Positions 1 to 13,346 are shown, counted from the stretch's first letter. The stretch is DNA of 64,000 bases from Gymnogyps californianus (GCF_018139145.2 NC_059473.1:6936503-7000502), one strand, 5' to 3'. The notes: a model not told the origin generated them from the sequence alone. A program made the numbers and translations.

Positions 1-1229
1 AATATCCAATTAAATTGCGTTTTGTGGCACTTTTAAAGTTTCTCTTAGGGTGCCCACTAGAAAAGGTATCATTGCCTTTTCTAAATTTTTGAAATAAGAA
101 ATTCTAAATCCTTTCTGTAATGGTTTATTAGGGTCTCTGTGGCTTTGGTTAATTGTCATAGTCTCGTTTACCTTAGGCGTAGGAATTTTAATGTATAGAG
201 CAAGATGGTTTATCCATTCAAAAATATTTTATGGGAAGTTGCTCTGAGCTGAAGGGAGTCATGTAAAATGCACTCCTGGGGGCCCAGCTCTCTTATAGTC
301 TCATGTCAGAAACAAGGGAAGAACATCTATAAACTAAGAGCAGAAAATTCTGGGTCGCAAACGAGGATTTCACCTTGTCTTTAGGGTTGTTCATGTACCA
401 AAACTACTAATTTTTCAGCATTGCCTTCAAGAGCACTGCTGAGTTGCAGCAGACCATAGCACATTAATGAATTGCCTTGTCAAATTCGAAGGCAGGATTC
501 AACCCCAGTCAGCCAGAGGGCAACGAAAGTTTCCTTGAAATCACAGAATTACAGATTGGTGGTGGTGAATTCACAGTGTGTATGGAAAAGGGCCTAGGAG
601 GTGGTCTGCTGTGTAATCGTATCCCACTGATAGGGCCTTGGCAGCTAAAACACATTGGCTGCAGCCTGCCATTTCAGGTTTTCAAGTAAGCCGCTTGTGA
701 TGGGAAGTGGTTTGTTTTATCTGGCTATCTGGCTTTTGCGGGAGGAGGGGGAAGGAAGGAAGAAGGAAGAGAATCATTTACTTTTTGGTTTTCTGCTTAA
801 ATTAAGGGTGTCAGGTGGCTTTAACTGAGAGTGGGGAAATCCCTACTGTAGGTGCACATGGTCCCACTTGACCCATTTTTCCTAATGCACTTAAAACAAG
901 GTTGGGTTTGTTTTTAATGCATCCCATCAGAATAAAGGAAAACTGAGTTTTCATGTGGCAGCTCAATAACTTAAGTGCACTCTCCTCCAGCAATGGCTTT
1001 TCAAGTAGAGTGCAGGTGCGCCTTACATCTCCAGGCAAAGCAGTCTGCACTTTCTTTTATTTCTAAAGGAGTAATTATTCCTGACTACTCATTTGTTTTC
1101 ACGCAACTTTTTCTCACATTTTTTGCTTTCTAACGATCTAGATATTTATACAGCCTTCATTGCTGTCCTCTGTGAACATCTCTGTGCTCGCATTCAGTTT
1201 TATCCTAGAGACTTCCTCTGAAGTAGTGA
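1..1229. other. Non-coding stretch, no gene seen
   Basis: I see no gene here. The only notable structure is an uninterrupted purine run at 740-773, made of GGA and GAA units, which is a simple-sequence tract. Open frames at 477-689 (+) and 811-1050 (-) are short and resemble no protein family I know. Confidence 0.6.
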
Positions 1230-1335
1230 AAAGTTACGGGGGAGATATGATTTGCTTAAGATCATATGGGAAATCTATGTCCAACCTTGGAAGCGAGTGC
1301 TGTTCTCTGATCCCAGCCTAGTGCCTGGTGCAGTG
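1230..1335 (-). repeat. MIR-like tRNA-SINE fragment, antisense
   Basis: The plus strand reads like the reverse complement of a MIR/CORE-type SINE. It has a TGATTTGCTTAAGATCA block, matching the usual 'TGACTTGCCCAAGGTCA' of antisense MIR, then a GGAAATCTATG block, and near 1312 GATCCCAGCCTAGTGCC. These are old tRNA-derived retroposons of amniotes with no coding capacity. The assignment rests on memory of the consensus, and the copy is strongly diverged. The ends are approximate. Confidence 0.5.
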
Positions 1336-1654
1336 AAGTATCTTTTTGTTCCACAGTGTGTGTCATTTCTTCTTGATATTTTCCTTCTTGGTAGCTGATG
1401 TCATCTGCTTTTTTCCCTTCAATTATGCTTTTAACATAGAAAATAATTGCGGGGAGCAAGAGAAAAAAGCTGCTGAGAATTCCCATGGATTCTCTTCTAC
1501 TTGAGGCAAGTAAAGATCCCTCTGGTATTATTGGAATTTTCTTGCCTGCTGCTATTGAGAAGTCCTGAGGATTGCATACAAAGAAATAGAAAGGCTGCAT
1601 TTTAGTAATGGGAATTTTAACAGTACAGTCTGACTCAAAAGTCAGAGACGCTAT

Positions 1655-1800
1655 CTCATTTGGGGCCCGATCCTGCTGTCATTACAATTCAGAGGAGTAA
1701 GATCAAGCCTATAGCTGGTGATTCAGGGACAACAGCCCTTACACAAAACCTTTGAAGGGACTCTTTGTGTTCAGTGGGCCCTGGCAAATTGAGTCCCAAT
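1655..1800. repeat. Decayed old sauropsid repeat pieces
   Basis: The stretch contains GGGGCCCGATCCTGC near 1662 and a second piece near 1770 (GTTCAGTGGGCCCTGG). Both resemble blocks of an old palindromic repeat that recurs in this window (7204, 26080, 45905, 63415). I cannot give its database name. It is non-coding, and the boundaries are rough. Confidence 0.4.
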
Positions 1801-4766
1801 TGTAAGTACAGAGGGAAGACAGAGTTGGTAAAGTTGCCAGGGCCTGTAATAAACCCAAAGAGAGAACACAGCAAGCTTCTTGAAAACTTATGATACGCAG
1901 TAAAAAGGAAAAAAAAAAAAAAGTGTTGAAGATAATGTTTCAGATATGAATCGGGCACACAGTGTCCCTAGTGAGGCACTTTGAGGGCCTGATCCTAATG
2001 GCTCCAGCGATTTGAATTGAATCCATTGCTGGCACATATGCTCTGCCCATCGGAGCACCTGAGACAGCATTTTTCACTTTCGTATAGGTAGAAACACTGC
2101 TGTAGGGTAAACAGCACCACACAGCTTTGCAATAGGATGATATGATCAGGGAAACAGAACAAAACTGTGGTGAGTTATTTGCCTTACTCAGGTTTGAAGC
2201 TAGAACTAATCATTGACTTCATGTGGAGGTGAAAACTAAAGGCTGTAGCTTGTTTCTTTTTTCTTCCTTTTCTTTGGATTTGTATATAGGTGGCTTTAAA
2301 AGTCTCTCCCCTATAATGTAAATCAGAGCTTCAGACTGTTCTAATCAAAAAATTGTCTTATTTACAAATGTCTTATTTACAAATTGGCAGCTTTGTGCTG
2401 GAAGGCCACATATGAAATATTAAAACCCAATGTTTACTGTTGTCTTGGTTTTGCATTTTGCTTCCCTATCCTCTTGCAAATATTATTGGTAAATTTCTAT
2501 AGCAAGCATAGGAAACATGCCTATTAAATACATATATTTAAAAAAACCCCAACAAAACATTGAGGCAATTAAAACTATGCAAATGGATCTGTGTAATTAC
2601 TTTGTTTGCAGACAGTTAGAATTTAGTAGTAATGTCCTTTAAATCAGTTTGGGAATTTTGGCCCTATATAATATACAGACACATCAGAGCAAGGACTTGT
2701 GCTGAAATCAGTCGTACTGCAGAGAGACAGAGCAGACAGGACTCCATCCTCCTCTGGAAATTGTGATCTTGTATGCTAAGTTTTTATGTAAATTTTGCTT
2801 GAATTGTTAATCAAGTAAGATATTCACCAGCTGCTGCTCTTCATGGTATAATCAGCAGCTTTTAAAGGGAATTCCATAAAAGAGAAAGGCCAAAACTGTA
2901 ATTATCTCATAGAAGCAGAATTTTTCTCTCATGAGAACAGATTTTTTTTTTCCATTGAAAATGAATACATTTGCAAACATAATGATTGTAATTCACATGA
3001 AGAAATGAATTTACAGTTACGTACTCAGCTGTACCTGTCACAGCCCTTTTATTCCATTCCCAGGTCTCTAATGAGTCTCGAGATACATTTTATGTGAAAA
3101 AAGTTTCTCAGCATAGATGAAAAATTTTAAATTAGCTCCCAGAGTTGGGCATCAAACATCTAGTTAAAGTTCCACTGGACTTCCCTCTGGTTCTCTTAGA
3201 AATAAGCAATTTACAATTGTAATTGAAAGTCCTAGGTAAAATTACAAAACAGAGGACTGGCAGGGATTTTTTAGAAGCAGCAAGTTTTTTCTCTGTTATT
3301 TTGAGCTCTGTGAATGTGTATGTGAGTGCATATTTATTTATATATATAATATCCTGCCTACATGTGAAAACCATGTTGGCTGTATTATTCACACCGTATA
3401 CCCATATATGGTAGTTTAATACCTCTGATTTCATCATGTGTAGAGGGATAGTTAGAGGCTGAGAACCTAGATCAAGGTGAATTTTGCAATCACTTCCTTC
3501 TGTGAGTATAGAGTAACACCTATATGTTACCTGATAAGGATAAAATCCATATATTGTTGCACAGCTTATGTTTTTATGCAACTGCTATGTAAAGCATAAA
3601 TCAGATGCGAGAGAGAGAGCAAAAAAACAACAGAGGTTATGTCTTGGCTGCAGGGGTTTTCTTCAAGCTCAGTCTTACTATAGAAGACCTTAGGCTCAGC
3701 AGTACTTTTCAAATAATTCTCTGGATTAGTTTAACCCACATTATGTATGATGAAATAGAAGTGCTGTTTGCTTCAGTTGGGTTCTGTGCTTGAGTTAAGT
3801 TACTGTCATACTGTAACACTGCTTATCTCTTAGCCTGTGGAAAAAATGTAGACATTTGTCACTTCTTCCATTTTCAAGTTCATCCTTCGCTGTGTTTTTT
3901 TGGTGTGTTTTTTTTTTTTTTGTTTTGTGGTTTTGGGTTTTTTCCCCCTTTCGAAGTCCGTTATTTTCCAGCGTTGGTCTTGAGCTCTATTCTGGCAGCT
4001 CTTTGTACCATTTGCCCCCTGTGCCGTTCCTAGGTACAAGGCTTTCCCTGTTTCTACACTGGTGGAATACTCATCTGCACCATGTTTGCTCCTTCTATTT
4101 TTTTTTTGTATTCATGCTAAGGGGAGACCATAAGTGAGAGGTGATGAATGTTTCAACTTCTTGAGAAAAGGCATAAATAAGTTTGTGTGTTTTACAACCA
4201 AATATTTCATGATTGAAATTAATGAATTCTCTTGGAAGATAATCAGACATGAGCAATGATATCTTGGTCCATGTTTAGGACTCTTGCATATTCTGTTAAT
4301 GAGTGAGTATGGTGGTTTGGTTTTTTTACTTACTGAAAATGAATTTTCTGCTTTTGAAAAACTAAAATCTGAAAAGGAAACAAACTAAACAACACACCTC
4401 ACACCCACAAAAACCCAAACTTCAAAAAACTCTATATGGTAATTTTTGTTTTCTTGGAATGTTTGCTTTGCAAATTTGCTTTCAAAACTTTTGCAGAACA
4501 TTAATTATCACGCAGGCTAAAAAATAAAAACAGATCAATATTTTCAATTTAGGCTGCTTAAAAACATTACTTTCTTGATAATTTCTTGGTTTTAATAGTG
4601 AGATGAAAAGTGGTATTTGTCAAAATAAACATTTTGAAAAATTAATTTTTAAAAGGGAAATATTTATCCCCAGTTGTCAATAGGTTTTGCTGGAACACAG
4701 ATGTATGTTGATGTAGTATGTGATGGATGTAAAGTACCATAGAGAATTGCATGTGCTATTTATCTT
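1801..4766. other. Non-coding stretch with simple-sequence tracts
   Basis: No gene is seen. The stretch holds an A-tract at about 1909-1922, an exact 15-base tandem duplication at 2354-2383, a TA-rich patch at 3325-3350, a short GA repeat at 3608-3619, a T14 run at 3908-3921 inside T/G-rich DNA, and an A/C-rich patch at 4376-4430. The longest open frame of the window lies at 3132-3581 on the minus strand (149 codons). It has no recognisable domain and a composition typical of AT-rich non-coding DNA, so I treat it as chance. Confidence 0.6.
2354..2383 (+). repeat. Tandem duplication, 15 bp x 2
   Basis: The unit TGTCTTATTTACAAA occurs twice head to tail with no mismatch. It is a simple local duplication, and perfect identity suggests that it is recent or conserved. 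Confidence 0.9.
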
Positions 4767-4790
4767 GGGGGGGGGGGGTGGTGGGTGGGT
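4767..4790 (+). repeat. G-tract with quadruplex potential
   Basis: A run of 12 G is followed by T, GG, T, GGG, T, GGG, T. Four or more G-runs of at least three bases with one-base loops fit the canonical G-quadruplex pattern on the plus strand. No gene or promoter is visible next to it, so it is best called a simple repeat. Confidence 0.85.
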
Positions 4791-7203
4791 GTACAAAATA
4801 TCCAGTGTCTAGCAAAGTAGCAATAATGATAGATTATAAAAGCATCTTGAAGAAAAACAAGTCAGATCTACTATATAATTTCTTTTAGGAAAATATCGCT
4901 TATTTTATAAATTGTGTGAAGCTTTTTCATAGTTGCTGACACAGTTTTTGTAAGACACTTAAACTAGATTTCTTGCCTTTGCCCTGTGAGGCTTCCACCA
5001 TAGAGAGTCAGGTTTGTTACTGAAAGGATATGGCTTATTCTCTGAATGGATGACCACGAGAAATCTATTCAGAAAATATGAATGGAACTTGCAGGCAAAG
5101 AATATTTTCAGACAATTTTTTCAACATTATTTTGCTGAAAAGTTAATCTATCTTAGAATTGTTTGCAGTAGTGATAGTTGAATCCAGTTTTCCTGGGAGT
5201 TCTTTTGATATAAGTTTCTTTTAACCAGCCCTATAAGTAAGCATTTCCTACCGAATTGCTGAAGGAATGTTTTTTAAAAATGGTAAGAGCAATTAAAGCA
5301 TGAGGAATTTTTCTCTTCGTTCTTGGAAACCCTTATTGGTAATGTCAAAGAAGTTTATTTTTCCTGAATCTAATGATTCACAATAAACCTATAGAAACAG
5401 CAAGGCCTACCTAAGGGGTCGACAATTAGTGAACTACGCATAGGTTTAGACAGATGGAAGCAGTTACAGCTGAACCATGGGGCAAGAGAAACCGAACTAA
5501 ATGACTACACTTCCAAAAAGACTGCTAGATATAAAATGCTCCACCTATAAAATATGTAATAAAATATTTACAGAATTCCACAAGATCATTCAAAACTTAA
5601 TATAAAAAAAAAAAAAAAGCCGGTGGGGGGGGTGGAATCTAACCTGCCTCTTGCCAAACTCGCTGCTGATACCAAGGAAGAGAACTCCATTTTCCTTTCC
5701 ATTTTCAGAAGGGAATGTGGTCTGAGTCACAGGGCGCTATAAGGCAAACCTCCTCCTGGAAGAGAGACAAAGAGTGTTCCTGACACAAGTGAGAGCAGTT
5801 GCAAAGGAAAAAGGCTACACAAAGACTGGAAGTCCCTTACCTGGCTCCATTGTGTAGTATAACGGTGAAGAAACCTTCACGCATTAACTTGCTATCAAAA
5901 AAAAAAAAAAAGTCTAAAAAAAGAATGTCTTAAAGTCTGTGGAAATGTAACCAGTGAGCTAACACTGAGTAATCCTACCGCCTATGCCAAACTAAGCATT
6001 TCCTATCTGATAGATTAAATTCTAAAAGATAAATGCTAAACGCTAATGTTTAAGTGTAGTGGCCTAAAAATATCAGGTGCTGATTTGAACTGAACACCCA
6101 CCAGTTGTTTGTTCTTACCTGCAAAGGGATGTTTTTCAAAGGCAAGTGTTCTAGAAACACTGTTCTCTTCACTTACAATGAAATCCGTATTCATAAGTTA
6201 CTTAGGTTCCCTCTTGCACATATGCAAACTGATGTTTAATTCTATTCATAGGATACATAGTACACGTTGTGCAGGTCATTGCTGAAGGTGTATTTTGGAG
6301 TGTAGCATCTATGGACCATATTTTGACATCAGCTAGGGTGTTCAGGTGGAAAAGCATGCATGATCAGGATAGCTAGTGAAAGACAGCTATTGTGGCTATC
6401 TTGTAGTCTTCTCAGAAGTGCAGCATCACTCTTAATCAAGGAGATTAAGGAGAGTAACAATGGTGAGTGTGAAGGGGTGGCCAACAGGAAACACTCCCTT
6501 GCAAGCTATGGCATAATCCTATGTACTTTTAACTCTCTCTTTGTGTCAAATAGTGTTTTCAAAGCAGGGTAAGGTATAGGGTGATGACAGCTGGAATATG
6601 ACTCCAAAGCAAAGCTGATGTTAGTGTTCCCCCCCTCCCAGTGTCGTGATGAGACTTAAACTAAGTTCCCTTAAATTTAACAAGAATTTAAAATGGAGTC
6701 TTAAGGGCAAAGTGAAATCATAAGCAGAACTATCTCCTTAAATCTGGGAGTTTGCCTTGATTTTCAAATGTTTTAGGGCCTAAAAATACAAGACACTGAA
6801 ACCCAGACCCACAGGATATTTTGATACCTACTTCTACCTCAGATCAACAAGAGTGAACTTAATAACTCTGAGAATCTTGTTCTGAATGTGTCCTGTCACG
6901 AGATGCATTGAAAAGCTACTGGTTACGTTCCACTCAATGCCTTTATATCAAAAGAAGCAACAGGAAGGAACAATAATAAAAATAATTCCATGAGATCCTA
7001 CAACATCTATTTCTGTTTCTAAGGTACTGTTTTGTACAAGCTGTGCTCAGAAAAAGCCCACTGCCTCTCTAGGCAGATGAATAACAGTGCCAACCAAATC
7101 AAATGGTCTTGTTTTCAGTTTCTCATGGACACCACCACCCCATGCACCAAATGACTGACTCTGCACTGAGTTGAGTAGCACAGTGGTATAGGCCAGTCAA
7201 CTT
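4791..7203. other. Non-coding stretch with A-tracts
   Basis: No gene is seen. There are two 15-base A-runs, at 5604-5618 and 5897-5911. The first is followed by GCCGG, a T and a run of eight G. An open frame at 6360-6572 (+) resembles nothing known. A weak match to the old sauropsid repeat may lie at about 6780-6850. Confidence 0.6.
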
Positions 7204-7266
7204 TAAGGCCCAATCCCACAGTCAATGGGAGTGTTGTCTGTTTAAGAACCGCAGAATCTGGCCTGT
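7204..7266 (+). repeat. Old sauropsid repeat fragment
   Basis: Read in order, the sequence has GGCCCAATCCCACAG, then TCAATGGGAGTGTTGTCTG, then TTTAAGAACCGCAGAATCTG and GCC. This follows the block order I recall for a common turtle/crocodile/bird repeat (GGCCCAATCCTGC, TCAATGGGAGTTTTGCCTG, AAGGACTGCAGGATCGGGCC). The match is by memory and the copy is degraded. It is non-coding. Confidence 0.55.
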
Positions 7267-8527
7267 CTCCAAGTTTTTACAGGTCAAATAACATAAGGGA
7301 ATATTTTAGTCTGAACCACTTCCTGAATTCCCAATGAAGAATGCAGAGTCAAAATATAATGAATGGTGACTGCATTCTACTCTAAACAATAGCTGCTATT
7401 TACCAAACAGTGTGTAGTGTGTAAATTAAATGTGAGATTTCCCCCTGGTCTTTTGACTTCTTAGAAACTTTTCCTTCTTAATGCTTGGAATTTGGACTGA
7501 CTACAGAATTTCCTAGAAATGCATATGGATACAGTACTGAAGGATTTTAGAGATGTTAGACTTCCTTGCAAACCAGTTTTTTTGTATAATTTGAATACCA
7601 CACATACAGAGCATATGCTGACATTAGCCATTCTCTTTTGCTCAAAATTAGTCTTTTTAGCTTAAAACAAACACTCCATCAGAGTTTGTTGTTGATTTTT
7701 TTGTAAACACCCTCACAATCATTACTTAACTAGTGGCTTTTTTCCTCACTGAAAAAACAAATGGCATGAAGGACAGCTCTTTCATTTACATGGAAGTCCA
7801 TTACATCTCCACAGCATCAAACTCATGTTTACCAGCATTGGTTACAACACTATAAAACATGATACTGTTTTATCTATTTTATGAAAGTAAGGAGGGAATG
7901 TCCTAAGTACCTTACAGAAAGATTTGCGTGACCTCCTTCATACTGGCTTCATCAAGATAGTATCAAGACTGTAGTCATCTTGTTCTGATTTAATTAGAAA
8001 ACTGCTCAATAGTGTTGGCTGGAAATATTCTCCAAGAACTGGCCAGTAAGATACCATAACTGCTGTTGTCTGCACAGTCCTTCCTCACTTTCCTGTTGGA
8101 TGAGGTGACAGGTGAAAGCTCTCTTTAGGCTTTTGTATCTGCTCTGCATCAAAACTGGAGATGCTGTAGTGGACTCTGGGATCTAGCCTCAAGTATGCCT
8201 GACTCATTTTCTGCAGGAATGTTTAACTGTTAGTCTTGCAGGTTGTATGTGCCATGGAAAACGGACAATATACGTGTAGATTTAACACAGATTTGTGTGT
8301 AGCACTACACACTGGTATAAATTTAAGAATTAATGGAAATGGCTATACAGGCCTTTGACAGAGTGAACAGGCAGAACTTCAGGCCAGCTTTGCACAAGTC
8401 ATGAAAAAAAGGCTAATTAAGTAATTACTGAATGTGTGTTTCTAAGTATGTGTAAAAATGTTACACAAAAGCATGTAAGTCCCAGGTTAGCAGCTGCTTA
8501 ATTTCAAGCAATGAATAACTATTGCAT
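7267..8527. other. Non-coding stretch, nothing recognised
   Basis: There is no long open frame, no repeat I can name and no RNA gene signature. The DNA is ordinary AT-rich sequence with short A and T runs. Confidence 0.55.
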
Positions 8528-8590
8528 TAGTGGGGTACTCATGCACTTAAAGGTGAGCATGTGTTTAAGTACCTTGCCAAATCAGAAACA
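8528..8590 (+). repeat. Old sauropsid repeat fragment
   Basis: It contains GTGGGGTACTCATGCACTTA, then AAGGTGAGCATGTGTTTAAG and TACCTTGCCAAATCAG. This is close to the well-known sauropsid block 'GGGACTACTCATGTGCTTA / AAGTTAAGCATGTGCTTAAG / TGCTTTGCTGAATCAG'. The preceding 200 bases, with ACACTGGTATAAATT near 8308, may belong to the same insertion. Family name uncertain. Confidence 0.6.
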
Positions 8591-11500
8591 TAGTCATTAA
8601 TTTTAGCTGCCAAACTATTTTTGTGGTTTTGGACTGCAAAGAGGAATACCCAAGGAGATCAGATATCAGTATCCCATGGGAACAAATGAATACATAGGAA
8701 TATCAATGTCGTCTTGGACTTAATATGGGGAAAAAAATGAGCTGTAGATCCAACATCTTAGATCACTGTAAAGGGATTTGGAATAAAAAACATCCAGGAG
8801 ACATGCTTTGCCTGTAATGGTATAAAGCTGACACTATCCATAACCTTTCTGCGACAAGTTCAATTCAATTGGTATGAACTAAGATGTGATTCTAAGGTAA
8901 GCCAGTTAATATTAATTTTCCTCTTGCTGTGTTTTCTCAGTAGTGATGCATGCATTTTACTAAGCCTTCAGGATTTATCATCAAGTCAGGAGGTGCAATT
9001 ATTGCTAGAGAAGGCTGGAATCTGTCTCTGCTAATTCTGTTCAATTTTTGTATTTGCCTGCTGGCAGTCCAATGGATTGTGGGTTGTAATCCTGTATTCT
9101 TACCCTGTAGCTGTTATTCACATGAGCAATCCCTCTGATTTCAATGAGGTTGCTTATAGTAAGAAACGCTCTGCACCATGTGGAAGTGTCCCATGGCTTA
9201 TTGCAGTTGTCAGTATTACTCACTGCAACAAAGGGTAGAAGAAGCTGCAGCGAGGAGAAATTATTTTGTCTTTCCACATTTTACATTTGGAGATGCTGAA
9301 GTCTCCAGCACCGCTGCTGTATAGAGATGACTACCCAGGGCTGTTTCCAGGTTGTTTCATTTGTTCTGCACCCAATTCATGCTGGAGGTCCAGGGACCAG
9401 CGTAGAAAGAGCATAATCAATGCCTGTATGGATATGGATCTGCTTTCATGTGTAAAGTAAGAAAAGTGTCAGTGAAAGAGCCACTGCGTGTTTAGATGAA
9501 AGCTATTTTTTTTTTCCTCTGGACTCTACAAGACCTCCTCATTGCATAGCTCTTTAAGAGGCACTACTTGAGTGATGCAGCTGAACTACCCATGGCTGGC
9601 ACAAGCATCAGTTCTGGCTGAGCAGATAGAAAGCCAATGTGTGCATGTGTCCGTGAAAAGCCATACGTTGGAGTTTAGCACCAGTATCTGCATATGTGTG
9701 TGAGTGTGCAATTTCACGTATAAAGCTAGTTTATAAATATATGCTGCTACTTACAGACTGGAGCATGAGTTTCTTCAGTGTAGCTTGGCTTTGAACTGTA
9801 ACTTGATTTTTTTAAGGCAGGTTTCCAGTTGCGCTACACATCTTCAGAAGACCACTGCATTATTGCTGAGCTGCTCAGAAAATATTTTGATTTCTGTATT
9901 GGAAGGTAAAACAGCAAATTAAAAGAACAATTTTAACTGCAAAGCCAAAATCCAGGACTGTCTCTTCAATTTGCAGCAACTAAATGCATTTTCAGGTGAG
10001 AAGTGCCAAAACCCCTAAAAGTTTGGAGGAAAACCACTTTAAGCAAAAAGAGAAACCTAACAATAGCAAACACTTTCAAACAAAAGGTTAATAATTTCTC
10101 TGGGAGGAAATCAGACTCCTTCTGCAATGCATAGGAAAAGAAAGAAGAAAAAAAAATCAGTTTGAAAACCCAATTTTCTGACAAAAGAAAGTTTAGAAAG
10201 AGTTTCTAAGCAGCCTAGTAACAATTGTGAATACTGCTAATCCCCAGACGCTTGCAAAGGCAGTTTGGGCTGGATAGCATGCGGAGTAATTAAAGAGCAG
10301 TTATATGTTGTCTGGGCATCCCAACTTTATAGACCTGCCAAAATGCATTGGCAGGGAGACAAATCCCTCTCCCTCCCTTTTGATCTTTCATCCCTTTTTC
10401 CTCAATGATGGAGAGAGGTAGGGCCTGAACGTCTCCCTCAATCACCTCTGTTTCAGACCATTTCAACAAGGTCAGGCTTTTATTAACACCTGCCATGATA
10501 TGAGAGGTGTGGTTTACCCACAAAATGGTATCCATGAAAGTCCTGTGCTTCTTTCTGACAACTTTGCCTAAAATATATCCAGAATAACAATGATGATAAA
10601 TCCAACTGTTGGCTTAAAAAACCCTAGCATTTTGGTGGCAAATCTAGTGCCTTCTGGAAGTTTGCATCTCCATTGCAGAACATAAAGGAATTTATGGACT
10701 TCAAATGGGATTCCCAAGGTGGATTTGTTTCTAAGTACTTTTGATAGAATGGGTTTGTAGGTGGATCTCACTTTTAATATTTTGGGGTTAGACTGCAGCT
10801 TTCCTCTCAAGCCTTGTCTGTGAGCATTCGGCAAACGCAGTACAAAGACAGTTGTGCAAGATGCCCTTTTTAAGCACATATGTGGACCCAAACTGCTGTT
10901 TCACTGATCTGCGTCAGCCATAGTGATGTGACAACAGAGCTCCTTAGATATCTTGCTATAGGTCTGGATATAGGCATCCAGAGACTTGGTAGGAAACTTT
11001 GAGATACTATATTGATGCATGTACCTTGGGCAGGCACAGATGCATGATGATTTGTCTGACATAATAGACATGGCAGATCATTTGTCTAACATAGCTGAGT
11101 TATAAGGAACATATAAATGGGAACATTATTCCTCTTTCATATGATTCTTTTTTTAATATATAGTCAGGTAAGTATGTAATAAAATACCCAACTTTGCAAG
11201 TGTGGTTTTTTTTCCTTTCCTCATCGTATTAGACTTCATCTGCTTATGTAGCTAATTCTTTTGGAAGGAATCTCCCCCCACTAAATTTTATAGGCCATTT
11301 GATGCAGATTTGCTACCTTAGAGACATATAACAACATGAAAAAACTTGGTATCTTAACTGTTTTCTTTCTTTGAGGTATGTTTCAGTTTCTTCTTGTGCA
11401 GCAGATTACAAACAGAGCATTATTCCTTTGTATTCTGAACGGTGGCAGATCTATATTGGCATGGTCTCCGTGCCAATTTTCTGTCTGAGCTCAGCTAACT

Positions 11501-13327
11501 TTTCTGAAGTGTCTATCAAACAATTTATCCAAAGAACAGAATATTCGATATATGCAACATTACTTAAGATCTTTGATGCCTAATCAGCACAAGTAGTTCC
11601 AAACTGTTTCTATGATATTACCTTCTAAGCTCCTAGTTTCTTGTCAGCAATGGTTTCAATTAATCTGCAGTTATCCATTAACATGTCATGTGTCTCCGAT
11701 TAAATATAAGCTTGGTTTTCTTTTCTAAGGACTGTAGTTCATTGTCCCATCAATACACTTGGTATAATGTGGGTTATGGTATGTGAGTAGGGGTTGAAAT
11801 AGGCTAGATTTGTCAGAATTTGCTCTTGAATTCAGTGTAGTTAGATCAGGATTTTACTTGAGCGTTTTCCTCAGCCTTCGCATGCACACTCAAAATCAGT
11901 CCTGGTGCTAGCTGTTGACATAGTTGGGGGTAGGAGGGACTGTAACCTGGGTCCTGCTGTCCCTTTGGTCTCCATTCCATGGCATTGGTGCAAGCTAAAG
12001 CACTTAGACGCTGGTAGTGCTCCATTGTCTTTCCATCGTCCCGCCATTACGGCTATAAAGGAGGACTGTTCTTCCCTCAGTCACTGCGGAGAAAAAAACC
12101 TCAGATCAGATCATCCCACTGCACCACAAGAGTAATGGGGGATGCTGTCTAATATCCTAGGGAGATGGGTACAAAGCAGTACCTGTAAAAATATAGTAAT
12201 CAGCTGGATATGTTTGTGCATATGGCTGCACACCTCCAGGTGCTGTTACTGTGGATTATTTTGCAGCAAAGATATGCCTTCAGTTATTTGAGATTTCCTA
12301 TTCGAGTCATCTTCAAATACTTGTAATTTACACTTATCTTGGAGTGAAAAACCTAAGTTTTTCACATGTCTACTGAATCTACAGCTGAAATGTCTGCAGT
12401 TCTCATGTGGCTTATTGGTAGAACATTTCCAGTGTATTCCTCTGACTTCAGATAGGTTTGCTGAGGATTTCCATTAATGGTTTTTGGGCACTTTTTTTGA
12501 GATGCATTAGAGAGACTCATCCTTTTCCACAGAAGTGCAGAGAGATTTAATTATTAGAGTAATAATAGCACTGTATTTCCTCCTTCCACGGAACACTATT
12601 CAATAAAGGAAACAGCTCTCTTAGTCTGCTGGCATCAACACTTATGCTTTCCTCTCTCTTTTGCTCTAGAACAACAACAGTGTTTTTGCAAAAGTCTATT
12701 AGTCTGCTGAAGTTTAACCTAAAACCTGTTACTAACCAGTAATATCTATTTGGACAGGTGAGTTCCTAGAGGTATGGACATGACTACTTGAAAACTTATA
12801 TTAAAGGTCAGTTCCATTATACGCTAAAAGATTTAGAAAAAAAAAAAAAGAATCTTGATTCAAATCATATCTGGAGTTTGTCTTGGTTTGGGCTTATTTG
12901 TAGTGTAGCATTGCAGGCGTCATAATCTTTATGCTCTAGACTTCTGTGATCAGTAGTTTATACCTTGATTGCTCTGCCTCTAGGTCCTCATGGGAATGCA
13001 TCAATCAACATTGTCCAGTAGTTAGCTGGATCACCCCCAAGCTATCACTGTCACCAAACTCATCTTACTTCCTTCCTGTAATGGTTACAACTCAGTGTTA
13101 CAGCTCAGTTGTCATTCTTCAGTGTTGTCAAGATCTTTGAGCTTTATGCTTAGCACACTGCTATGTAGAACTGGAAATATGCTTAGCTTATATTCTAGTC
13201 TTTTCACAAATTAAAACCAGATTATGATGTGGGAAGTTTTTTCTAGCAAGTACACAAAGGTATTTTTGGCGGTGGGCTGTATGGAACGTAACAGAGCAGT
13301 AATGTGATTATATGGGTATCTGTGCTT
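8591..13327. other. Non-coding stretch, no gene seen
   Basis: No gene is seen. It holds a TG-rich patch at 9692-9712, a candidate conserved block at about 10200-10300 (listed separately), an imperfect repeat of ATTTGTCTGACATA / ATTTGTCTAACATA at 11045-11095, and a 13-base A-run at 12837-12849. Open frames such as 10568-10891 (-) and 11905-12135 (+) show no known domain and no splice-flanked conservation that I can judge. Confidence 0.55.
10200..10300. other. Candidate conserved non-coding block
   Basis: This patch is of high complexity and free of repeats. It carries an AACAATTG core (SOX-like), GCTAATCCCC (the TAATCC core bound by OTX/PITX-type homeodomains), and GGAGTAATTAAA (a homeodomain TAATTA core). 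Clustered homeodomain and SOX cores are common in vertebrate enhancers, but they also occur often by chance in AT-rich DNA. The call is an inference. Only an alignment across amniotes would decide it. Confidence 0.25.
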
Positions 13328-13346
13328 AAAAAAAAAAAAGGGGGGG
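13328..13346 (+). repeat. A12/G7 homopurine tract
   Basis: Twelve A are followed directly by seven G. It is a simple homopolymer junction, one of several A-then-G (or T-then-C) tracts in the window. Confidence 0.9.

Noticed and set aside
3132..3581. Longest open frame in the window, 149 codons on the minus strand
   Set aside because: At this base composition a frame of this length is expected about once by chance in 64 kb. No domain, signal or splice context was recognised.
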